Origin: Mucilaginibacter sp. CSA2-8R
GTDB taxonomy: Bacteria > Bacteroidota > Bacteroidia > Sphingobacteriales > Sphingobacteriaceae
Length of the DNA: 64,000 bases
Direction of reading: 5' to 3'
Assembly: GCF_038806765.1 (NCBI RefSeq)
Contig: NZ_CP152389.1
Coordinates: 3,782,001-3,846,000, forward strand
The translations under genes and the position numbers were made by a program. The notes below the pieces were generated by a model. The model did no database searches and was not told the origin of the DNA. It saw only the letters and a list, made by a program, of their open reading frames with translations. The stretch's first letter is position 1, and each line of letters starts with the position of its first letter. Of the stretch, positions 9,717 to 17,124 are shown one piece after another.

Positions 9717-9990
9717 CAGGCTACCGAACTGCATGACTTTGACAAAACTATAGTGGAAGCGTTGAACTTTGCCAACGAAGACAGCCAAACTTTAGTCATC
9801 ATCACTGCTGACCAAGAAACCGGAGCACTAAGAATATTGGATGCGTCGACTGCCCAAGGCATGGTTTAAGCAATTTCGGCACTAATGATCATACCAGCAT
9901 CAATGTGCCTGTAATGGCCATAGCCCCAATCTCAACATTTTAACGACACCTATCAAGACACAGAAATTTACTAAAATATATTATTGCTAA
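9717..9990 (+). pseudogene. Alkaline phosphatase (PhoA family) C-terminal remnant
   Basis: One frame reads ATELHDFDKTIVEALNFANE, then LVIITADQETGAL, and stops at TAA 9868-9870. After that stop a shifted frame reads FGTNDHTSINVPVMAIAP and DTYQDTEIY. These are the conserved C-terminal blocks of metal-dependent alkaline phosphatases: the dimer helix, the TADHETGG metal site, the HT-x-x-x-VPV block and the NTEI end. The metal-binding His of TADHETGG is Gln here, frames are broken, and nothing of the N-terminal domain is recognisable. A dead gene fragment. The remaining bases between katG and the receiver gene (9358-10116) show no other coding signal. Confidence 0.7.
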
Positions 9991-10116
9991 TCTTAAGTTC
10001 GAAGTAAACAAAGCAACCTTGCACTTGTTATTGCTTTTGAGAAGAAGAAACAAACTTAACAGGGTAGACATATTAATGTAACTTAATCCCTGTATGTTTG
10101 AGCAATATTTACATCA

Positions 10117-10494
10117 ATGTCAAATCATATTTTAATATTAGAGGATAACCAGGACATTCTTCAGTTAATGACGGAAGTACTGGAGCAAGAAGGGTATAAG
10201 GTTACAGGTTTAACCTATTGTGAGAATATTATTAAAACGGTTAACGAACACCAGCCGGATTTGGTAATGCTTGATTTTCTGCTACACGGCATAAACGGCG
10301 GCGAGCTTTGCCACGAAATAAAAAGCAATGCCGCCACACACCATTTACCGGTTATTATTATTTCGGGCTACCCACGTGTATTGCAATCACTGGGTAACTA
10401 CGGTTCTGACGCTTTTGTAGCTAAACCGTTTTCGATCGATGAGCTTATGTCTGCCGTGCACAAGTGCCTGCCATTAGCATTAGCTGCACTTTAA
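10117..10494 (+). CDS. Single-domain response regulator (receiver)
   Basis: A 125-residue CheY-like receiver with no output domain. The acidic pocket is Glu9-Asp10, the phosphoacceptor is Asp53 (LVMLDFLLHG), the Ser/Thr switch is in IIISGYP and the conserved lysine is Lys103 (VAKPFS). Such proteins pass phosphate in relays or act by protein contact. There is no kinase on the same strand nearby. Candidates are the hybrid kinases 3-7 kb to the right. It is monocistronic with its own terminator. Confidence 0.88.
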   Translation: MSNHILILEDNQDILQLMTEVLEQEGYKVTGLTYCENIIKTVNEHQPDLVMLDFLLHGINGGELCHEIKSNAATHHLPVIIISGYPRVLQSLGNYGSDAFVAKPFSIDELMSAVHKCLPLALAAL

Positions 10495-10528
10495 AATTTC
10501 ATTATCTACCTTTTACCTATGCATAACT

Positions 10529-10565
10529 AACGCAAAATCTTCATGAGGTTTTGCGTTTTATTTAT
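10529..10565 (+). terminator. Rho-independent terminator of the receiver gene
   Basis: AACGCAAAA (10529-10537) pairs with TTTTGCGTT (10549-10557), followed by a T-rich run. It lies 35 bases after the receiver stop codon. Confidence 0.7.
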
Positions 10566-10718
10566 TTGTAAAACTTACCCCCTCTTTTTATATCAAATTA
10601 AGATTAAATGCCCAACTCTTCAGGCAAGGACTGGCTACGGCAGCTTTATGTATTCGCAGCACAGCAGTTGGCCAGTCAAACCATGTCAATCATTTGACTA
10701 ACAAATAACCAAGTCATC

Positions 10719-10800
10719 CCTCCGGCAGCCGGTATTGGCAAAGGGCTTTGGTTAAAAGGCGATTTGCATGTACACACGCGTCACAGCAACGAACAGCACA
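10719..10800 (+). pseudogene. PHP-domain (DLHVHT) gene fragment
   Basis: One frame reads GIGKGLWLKGDLHVHTRHSN. The LKGDLHVHT-x-HS motif is the first metal-binding motif of PHP-type phosphoesterases/metallohydrolases, usually near the N-terminus of the domain. Nothing of the rest of the domain follows: the sequence runs into the end of the convergent PI-PLC gene. I take it as a short relic. The bases between the receiver terminator and this fragment hold nothing else I recognise. Confidence 0.5.
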
Positions 10801-10801
10801 A

Positions 10802-11872
10802 CTATTTCATAAATTTAAAAAGCGGATTAACCCTAAAATACTTATCAGCACCCTCAAAGCTCACCACATAATCTGACTTGAAATGCGTGCTCTTGAGATA
10901 ATAATCAGTAGTTATAATCTGTGCGCCTGACTGACAGGCAGCTTCCAGACCCGACTGGTCGTTAGTCCTGGCCTGCTCGGTATCAGCGTCAGCACGGGTA
11001 CGAATGATATAGCCTTCTTTTACCAATTGCGGAATCTGCGGGTCTTTGGGGTTGTTACGGATCATCGCAGCTGCTTCGGGCGTGCCTGGCAAGGCATTGG
11101 CAAACAGTACACGGCCTTTAAGTGATGGATGCCCGGCTATATACATATCGCGCTTTGCACCACTATCATCCAGGATGAACATAAATTTGCCTTTGGCCGC
11201 GTTTAAAGTAGGCCAGTTGTTGTGCAACACCGCATTTTCGAGCGTGTTGTATTTGCCTCTTACTGCATCGGGGGTAATTAACTGGCTGGCACCCAAGCCG
11301 TCTAAAATGTTGCGGTCTAATTCATCGAAGGTTTGGCGGGTAAACGGCTCTGGCTCGGTAAATGCCGGGTTTTTAGGTTTACCATCTTTAGCCTCAAGCG
11401 TAATAAATATAGGGTGATGATTAGGGTGAGTTACTGACCATTGCTTTAATGCTGCTAAGCACTGTTTAAAGGTGAGATAATGGCTGCGAAAATCAAGCTC
11501 AGGTACATGCAGCATTTTAAAGCCAGGTTGCTTCATAACACCTGCTGTATCATAAGGTGGCTGATTTTTGGCCCAATCCAACCCTTTAGGATGAGCATAC
11601 CGGCCGCCTTTCTCGTCGGCATAAACATCCAGTTCAATATTAAGCAGGCCCATATTTAACTGATCAATGATGCTAATATGCTCATAATCCAGCTTGGCAG
11701 CTGATTGCGGATCTTGCTTTTTGAAAACGGCAAACAAGGCCGGATCAATGGCCTGTTTGTAGCTGTTATGTGAACCGATAACTTGAATTTTGTTAATCCT
11801 GATATCATCGTCATCGTTAGCTTTCAGGGCCATCGGTATTACTAAAAAAAATGCGGCTAATACAAATTTCAT
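10802..11872 (-). CDS. Secreted Ca2+-dependent phosphoinositide-specific phospholipase C-like protein
   Basis: Phosphodiesterase of the PI-PLC-C1 family, a TIM barrel that cleaves phosphoinositides or related phosphodiesters at a catalytic His pair with Ca2+. A signal peptide covers about residues 1-18 (export to the periplasm or beyond). GSHNSYK (33-39) holds the first catalytic His35, ELDVYAD (80-86) supplies acidic calcium ligands, and HVPELDFRSH (from 122) holds the second His. FITLEAKDG (about 156-164) is the next conserved strand. Length 356 is normal. Flanking sequences are remnants of other genes, including phosphatase and SusD fragments, so it may be the last survivor of an organic-phosphate scavenging locus. 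The true substrate is not shown by the sequence. Confidence 0.82.
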   Translation of the reverse strand: MKFVLAAFFLVIPMALKANDDDDIRINKIQVIGSHNSYKQAIDPALFAVFKKQDPQSAAKLDYEHISIIDQLNMGLLNIELDVYADEKGGRYAHPKGLDWAKNQPPYDTAGVMKQPGFKMLHVPELDFRSHYLTFKQCLAALKQWSVTHPNHHPIFITLEAKDGKPKNPAFTEPEPFTRQTFDELDRNILDGLGASQLITPDAVRGKYNTLENAVLHNNWPTLNAAKGKFMFILDDSGAKRDMYIAGHPSLKGRVLFANALPGTPEAAAMIRNNPKDPQIPQLVKEGYIIRTRADADTEQARTNDQSGLEAACQSGAQIITTDYYLKSTHFKSDYVVSFEGADKYFRVNPLFKFMK

Positions 11873-11947
11873 GATGCTATAAATTAAATAAGCACTCGGA
11901 CATTACCGTCCGGATGCCTGGTTAAAAATATCAGAATTTAGTGGTAA

Positions 11948-12206
11948 TTAATAACCCAGCTTTTGAATCAGTTTATTATTTAGCCTGATGTCGCTGATGG
12001 GCGCCGGATATAGTTTCCGATTAACATTTTGTTCATGCTCAGGTTATCGTTAGTTAGCGGATACTTTTTTTTCGAACAGACCAAACCGTATCAAATCGTT
12101 ACGGCGCCAGCCTCGCGGGCACTTTTATCTAATAACCCATCTAAAGTAATAACGGTTACCTGCAGCGCATTAGCACGGAGGCGAAGACGGTTTACCAAAT
12201 TATTGG
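11948..12206 (-). pseudogene. SusD/RagB C-terminal remnant
   Basis: On the minus strand three pieces in different frames follow the SusD C-terminus in order: NLVNRLRLRANALQ with TLDGLLDKSAREAG, then NDLIRFGLF, then NVNRKLYPAPISDIRLNNKL ending LGY and a stop. These match the family blocks for the arginine-rich repeat helix, the LD-x-x-L-x-E-R-x-R-E-x-x segment, the R-x-x-DLIRFG block and the LYPIP...L-x-QNPGY end. At least two frameshifts separate them, so the gene is dead. No SusC remnant was recognised beside it. Confidence 0.7.
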
Positions 12207-12842
12207 GCACACCTCAAACTATAGTCTTTACCAGTTCTTTACAGCAAAAAGGTATTATCAATAGCATAGGGCGTACTAAGGCGTATATCACTTCAAATCC
12301 AAATTTAGTGCTCAACCTATCTGCTATGTGTGTCAAAAAAACGGAGCCATTGGTGAGCATATGATAGTGAAGAGTAGAAGACCAGTTAAAGTAAACCTTA
12401 CATTAATACCAATGCCTGCTGCCGTTTCAACGCTGATTGACTCAACAGGCGTTATTAAAACTATTTAAGTTACAGATAGCACACTAAGCCAGAGCTCATA
12501 TTGATGACACACCGTACCGGCGCTTGGAGCTTAGAGATGCTATCGATTATTATTCCAATATGGATAAAATCAAACCTACGATGCCATCAGGATTATATAA
12601 GGGATATTCATGAATTGAATATGCTGATACATTAAATAAATGTGGCTAACCTAATGCAACATAACGCAGACTGATCGATTATTATGATAACTTGTAACAT
12701 AATATAGCCTAACATAGTAAAAGCCCTAAATAGCATTGCGAAAATTACAAAGTTACCATAGCTTTGTGCGCTAAGTTCAATTTATTTCAATATCTCAATT
12801 TTGGTATTTACCTATGAGTATGTACTATCAAAACATTTGACC
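12207..12842. other. Non-coding/decayed stretch before the receiver gene
   Basis: No intact gene. One plus-strand frame (about 12503-12610) reads HIDDTPYRRLELRDAIDYYS and continues NMDKIKPTMPSGLYKGYS before a stop; it looks protein-like but I cannot assign a family. Around 12380-12470 both strands have short open frames without a match I recognise. Together with the SusD fragment to its left this is best read as gene debris. Confidence 0.4.
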
Positions 12843-13304
12843 ATGGCCGAAAAGATTCATATCTTGTACGTAGATGATGAGGAAAACAACCTGATTTCGT
12901 TCAAAGCTACATTCAGGACCAAGTTTGAAACCTCAATAGCCATAAGTGGCGATGAAGCTTTAAAGATTTTAGCAGAAAAGCCAATCCAGGTTATTATTAC
13001 CGACCAGCGCATGCCGGGAATGACCGGAGTACAGTTTTTAGAAAAAGTGATTGAAATGTATCCTGATTGTATGCGTATACTTTTAACAGGCTACGCAGAT
13101 ATGACGGCAGTGATTGATGCTGTAAACAAAGGCAAAATATTTCACTACCTCACTAAACCCTGGAATGAAGAGGAACTTGACAGCACCATCAAAAACGCTT
13201 ACGCCAAATACCTGGAAAATGAAGAACTAAAAAAAATGAATAAAGAACTTAACACTTCTAATGACCAGTTAGAATTTTTGCTGAGGCAACGGTTGCTTTC
13301 CTGA
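12843..13304 (+). CDS. Response regulator with C-terminal helix
   Basis: A 153-residue receiver protein. The acidic pair is Asp11-Asp12 (LYVDDEENN), the phosphoacceptor is Asp54 (IITDQRMPG), and LLTGYAD plus YLTKPW give the switch residue and the lysine. The last 35 residues are a charged helix ending QLEFLLRQRLLS, probably a short coiled coil instead of an output domain. The ATG at 12843 is chosen because the N-terminus then aligns with the hybrid kinase encoded nearby (MATNTEKIKILYVDDE); an in-frame TTG 42 bases earlier adds residues with no family support. Convergent with the five-gene signalling operon, with only 20 bases between the two stop codons. Confidence 0.87.
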   Translation: MAEKIHILYVDDEENNLISFKATFRTKFETSIAISGDEALKILAEKPIQVIITDQRMPGMTGVQFLEKVIEMYPDCMRILLTGYADMTAVIDAVNKGKIFHYLTKPWNEEELDSTIKNAYAKYLENEELKKMNKELNTSNDQLEFLLRQRLLS

Positions 13305-13324
13305 TTAAATTTTAAGGCTTTTAA

Positions 13325-13732
13325 CTATCTTTTTCCTGCAACTACTTCTGTCACAATAGTCTCAAAAGCTGCTTTAGTTAGCGGCTTGTCCATCATTTTA
13401 ACGATATTCTCGTTACTGTCAACACGGCTTTTGTCATTCCGGTTCATTGATGAAGACAATACATAGATAACATATCTATTGCGGATGGACAAAGGTAATC
13501 TTTCAAACTCCTCCACAAATTCAAATCCGCTCATAATGGGCAAACGAAGATCGAGCAGTATAATGGTTAGCAAATCAGAATGCATGTCTGTATTGTCATT
13601 AATTTGCCTTAATGCGGCAATAGCATCCGTGTAAGTAGCCACCATTATGCTCTTATCATTTTGCTGGATAATCTTTTTTGCTATAAAGCAATCCAACTCG
13701 CTATCGTCAATTATAATAAAAGCCAAATTCAT
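13325..13732 (-). CDS. Single-domain response regulator, last gene of the signalling operon
   Basis: A 135-residue receiver of the type often paired with hybrid kinases in Bacteroidota. The acidic pocket is Asp9-Asp10, the phosphoacceptor Asp61 (IILLDLRLPIMSGFEF), the switch serines VLSSS and the lysine Lys116 (MDKPL). No output domain. It starts 8 bases after the stop of the receiver-kinase gene upstream, so the two are almost certainly translated from one mRNA and it is a likely phosphate acceptor of that kinase. Confidence 0.88.
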   Translation of the reverse strand: MNLAFIIIDDSELDCFIAKKIIQQNDKSIMVATYTDAIAALRQINDNTDMHSDLLTIILLDLRLPIMSGFEFVEEFERLPLSIRNRYVIYVLSSSMNRNDKSRVDSNENIVKMMDKPLTKAAFETIVTEVVAGKR

Positions 13733-13740
13733 GCAGCCAG

Positions 13741-14835
13741 TTAAATAGAGGGAAGTATGACCTTAAATGTAGTGCCTTGGTTCATTACCGAAGCTACTTC
13801 GATATGACCGTTCAGTTTAAGTAATGCCGTTTTAACGTTATACAAACCAAAACCCGAACCAACGTTTTGAGAAGTGGCACGGTAAAACAGATTAAATATC
13901 TCCCCTATATGATTGCCTAATATGCCGATGCCCGAATCTTTAACGGTGATGGTAGCCGAACCATTGGTAATTTCAACATTGGCCTCTACAACTTTCTCCG
14001 TTTTTGATTCATCCTGATATTTAAATGCATTAGATAACAGATTATGAATAATCATTTTTATCAGCACTTTATCGCTCCTGAATATTTCATTTTGCTTAAC
14101 GTTAACGTTGAAAGTAACACGATTCACTTTCGCAATAACATCAAACAACGATACGCATTCTTCAAATATCTCGTTAAAATCTATCTCTGCTATTACCAGT
14201 TCTCCACGTTGTAATGAGTAATAATCGTTCATGTTGATGACATACATATCCAACTTCTTCAACGATTTTTCCATCAGGAACAACATTTCCTTTACCTCAT
14301 TAATGTCCGAAATATCTCTGGCTACATCAATAGCACCCATTAAACCGGAAATTGGACCTCTGATGTCGTGGGTAATGCTGTACGCAAATTTATTAAGCTC
14401 ATTGTAAGCTTTTTGCAATTCATCATGCTTTACAGTAAGCAAAGAGTTGGTTACATAAAACTTATTGGCTTCTTCAACAGCCGAAAAAAGGTCAGACTCC
14501 TCCCAGGGCTTCTTAATATACCTGAAGATATTGCCTTTATTAATCGCATCAATTACCGACTCTACATCCGTGTAAGCGGTAATTAAAATACGAACCGGCA
14601 TTGGGTGGCTTATACGGATAGCCTCAAAAAAATCAATACCGGTTTGCTCCGGCATACGCTGATCGCTGAAAACAATGCGAATGTCCGGGTTGGCATCTAA
14701 GTGCGCTATAGCCTGCGTTACATCAATAGCTGTAAAAACCTGGTAATGAAAACGTAGCGTTGCTTTAAATCCAAACAGGTTATCTTGCTCGTCATCAACG
14801 TACAAGATCTTGATTTTTTCGGTGTTAGTAGCCAA
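13741..14835 (-). CDS. Receiver-histidine kinase hybrid (soluble)
   Basis: Cytoplasmic signalling protein with the receiver first and the kinase second. The receiver (residues 7-125) has Asp14-Asp15 and phosphoacceptor Asp58 (VFSDQRMPEQ). A helical linker leads to HisKA with His156 (ITHDIRGPISG), then the ATPase domain with N box (LLSNAFKYQ), G1 (VKDSGIGI) and G2 (GSGFGLYNV). No membrane segment or signal peptide. Because its input is a receiver, it is expected to be switched by phosphate from another kinase; the membrane kinase encoded just upstream on the same strand (gap 74 bases) is the natural candidate. The receiver closely resembles that of the convergent gene. Confidence 0.9.
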   Translation of the reverse strand: MATNTEKIKILYVDDEQDNLFGFKATLRFHYQVFTAIDVTQAIAHLDANPDIRIVFSDQRMPEQTGIDFFEAIRISHPMPVRILITAYTDVESVIDAINKGNIFRYIKKPWEESDLFSAVEEANKFYVTNSLLTVKHDELQKAYNELNKFAYSITHDIRGPISGLMGAIDVARDISDINEVKEMLFLMEKSLKKLDMYVINMNDYYSLQRGELVIAEIDFNEIFEECVSLFDVIAKVNRVTFNVNVKQNEIFRSDKVLIKMIIHNLLSNAFKYQDESKTEKVVEANVEITNGSATITVKDSGIGILGNHIGEIFNLFYRATSQNVGSGFGLYNVKTALLKLNGHIEVASVMNQGTTFKVILPSI

Positions 14836-14909
14836 AACTTAAGCTTTAATATATACGGTTAACTCAGTAACAACAGGCCAGTCTATACTGTAATACTATT
14901 GTGTTCTTT

Positions 14910-17063
14910 TTAGTTTTCTATTTTAAAAATTAGAGGAAGCACAATGATAAACTCCGCCCCTTCGTCTGGTGCACTGTTTAACTGAAACTGCCCATTATGT
15001 TTTTTTATCGTGTTATAAGCAATTGACATGCCTAAACCGGTGCCTTGTCCAACATCCTTGGTGGTAAAAAATGGCTCAAAAACTTTCTTCTGCGTTTTGT
15101 CGTCCATGCCTATACCATTATCTTTAATCGTTATGTACATGTGTTCGTCATGGCAGGTTGTTTTAATAAGCAACTCTCCGCCTTTATGATCGCCAAACTT
15201 TTGCCGTATAGCATAACTTGCATTTGATATTAAATTTAAAAATACCTGGTTAAGCTTACCCGCATAACATTCTATTTTGGGCAAATTACCATATTCTTTA
15301 ACAACCTTTATATCATGTAAAAGATTATTGGCAATAATCAAAGTAGACTCCAAACCCTCATTAATATCGGCTTTAATCAGATCATCCTGGTCGAGCCTCG
15401 AAAAAATGCGCAGCCCCTTTACAATCTCGGCCGTACGGTTGGCCCCTTCTTTAATACCCTTAAGCAGATGTTTAATTTCAACAACCAGATAATCGAAATC
15501 CAGATCTTCTTTATAAGCGCTGATCTGCTTCTGCTTATCGTCTTTACCAACGTCCGAAAGGGCCACCTGCTCAATGGTTTCCATGGCCTCAAATACCATA
15601 TCAATATCGCGGCTTAATGGCTTTATATTGCCTGTAACAAAGTTAATTGGGTTGTTAATTTCGTGCGCAATACCTGCCGTTAACTGGCCAAGCGATGCCA
15701 TTTTTTCGGCTTCTACCAGTTGCCCCTGGGCCTGCCTTAGATTATCTAACGTTTTATTTAGTTCCAGGTTAGATTGCTTTAACTCAGTAGTACGTTCAAC
15801 CACCTTAGCTTCGAGCATGGTATTTTGCTCACTGATTATACGCTCGTTTTCTTTTAAAGCTTTCAGCGCTTCTTCCTGTGATTTTTCTTTTTCGGCTTTA
15901 AATATGTTGATTTTGTCGGCCAATGCAAAAGACAGCAGTACTGCTTCAAAAGCAGATCCTATCAATAATACCGAACTGGTAAGTTTGTTATAAGGGAATA
16001 AGATATTTAAGTCTTTAAGCACATAAATTACTACGCAAACTATAAATACCGACCAGGCAATTAAAAAAAACTTGGCGGCCCTGTATCCTCTAACAGCAAT
16101 TACCACTGCCATTATTACCACATAAATAGCACTGAGCATGGCTGCAACCAACACTATAGTATAACTTGTATTAAAGCGCCCAGCAAAGGCCAATACAATT
16201 TGGATAGCATATACCAAGAAAAACACGTAAGATATCTTGTGCAGACCTGGTGCGTAAAACTTAGACGACAAAAACTTTTTTGCAAACTCAATTGCAGCTA
16301 TTCCAATAAGTGCTGATGACACGTAAATACTTAAATTAGCCGCTACCGGCCTGTCTGATAATACAAACCGGAATATATACCCTTCCAAACAGGCCTGTGT
16401 TAACAGAACTACAAACAGGTACAATACATAATACAGGTAGTTGACATCTTTTACCGTTACATATACAAACAAGTTGTATAACAACATCACTAATATAATA
16501 CCGGCATAAACCCCAAATAAAAGATCGGAATTTGCAGTATTGATAATAACCCCTTCAAGCGTGCCCAGGTACAAGGGCAGCACCAACTGTTTGTAGCTCC
16601 TAATATGAAAATAAAACGTACTACTCTGGCCAGGTAACACATTAACCGGATAAATATAGTTTTGATGCCTGATGAGCCTGGTGCCAAAAGGCTTGCTTTG
16701 GCCGCTGGAATTAGCCAATATTACCTTGTCGCCGTCTATTTGATAAAAATCCACATTGTCTATAGTTGGCTGTGCCAGCTGTATCCCTAAACCGTTATGT
16801 GATGAGCTGTTGCGAACTGTAAACTTTATCCAGTAAGCATAAGGCGTAATACCCAGATTTGGGTATTCGCTTACCGACTTTTTAAAACCATCGGACTGGA
16901 TTGCCTGATTTAATGACAAGCTGGCATTGGTATCGGTTAATATTTCGACCTTGTTTCCCAGCGGTTCAAAAGTTCCTTTAAAGTCAATTAATTGCTGACC
17001 AAATGCGTGTTGTAAACAACCGCTAACAAAAAAGAAAAAAACAAGGAGCTTTAATTTAAACAT
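14910..17063 (-). CDS. 7TMR-DISM sensor histidine kinase
   Basis: Membrane sensor kinase of the 7TMR-DISM group, which pairs an extracellular jelly-roll domain (often thought to bind carbohydrates or other small ligands) with seven transmembrane helices. Residues 1-22 are a signal peptide, about 28-165 the DISMED2-type domain, and 182-385 the seven helices. A coiled coil (about 390-455) follows, then HisKA with His467 (LTAGIAHEINNPINFV) and an ATPase domain (N box LISNASYAI, G1 IKDNGIGM, G2 GQGTGLGMSIAYN). It lies between the ThiF-nitroreductase gene (gap 61) and the receiver-kinase gene, so it probably senses something linked to the operon's enzymes. Confidence 0.92.
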   Translation of the reverse strand: MFKLKLLVFFFFVSGCLQHAFGQQLIDFKGTFEPLGNKVEILTDTNASLSLNQAIQSDGFKKSVSEYPNLGITPYAYWIKFTVRNSSSHNGLGIQLAQPTIDNVDFYQIDGDKVILANSSGQSKPFGTRLIRHQNYIYPVNVLPGQSSTFYFHIRSYKQLVLPLYLGTLEGVIINTANSDLLFGVYAGIILVMLLYNLFVYVTVKDVNYLYYVLYLFVVLLTQACLEGYIFRFVLSDRPVAANLSIYVSSALIGIAAIEFAKKFLSSKFYAPGLHKISYVFFLVYAIQIVLAFAGRFNTSYTIVLVAAMLSAIYVVIMAVVIAVRGYRAAKFFLIAWSVFIVCVVIYVLKDLNILFPYNKLTSSVLLIGSAFEAVLLSFALADKINIFKAEKEKSQEEALKALKENERIISEQNTMLEAKVVERTTELKQSNLELNKTLDNLRQAQGQLVEAEKMASLGQLTAGIAHEINNPINFVTGNIKPLSRDIDMVFEAMETIEQVALSDVGKDDKQKQISAYKEDLDFDYLVVEIKHLLKGIKEGANRTAEIVKGLRIFSRLDQDDLIKADINEGLESTLIIANNLLHDIKVVKEYGNLPKIECYAGKLNQVFLNLISNASYAIRQKFGDHKGGELLIKTTCHDEHMYITIKDNGIGMDDKTQKKVFEPFFTTKDVGQGTGLGMSIAYNTIKKHNGQFQLNSAPDEGAEFIIVLPLIFKIEN

Positions 17064-17124
17064 GTGGCTGGCTAATAACCTGTATCATGAAAATAATGTA
17101 TTTGATGCCTAAACTCAAACGTTT

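Noticed and set aside
12029..12364. 111-codon rightward open frame
   Set aside because: It is antisense to the SusD remnant; the minus strand carries the recognisable blocks.
15574..15993. 139-codon open frame inside the 7TMR-DISM kinase gene
   Set aside because: Shadow of a clear gene on the opposite strand, low-complexity translation.
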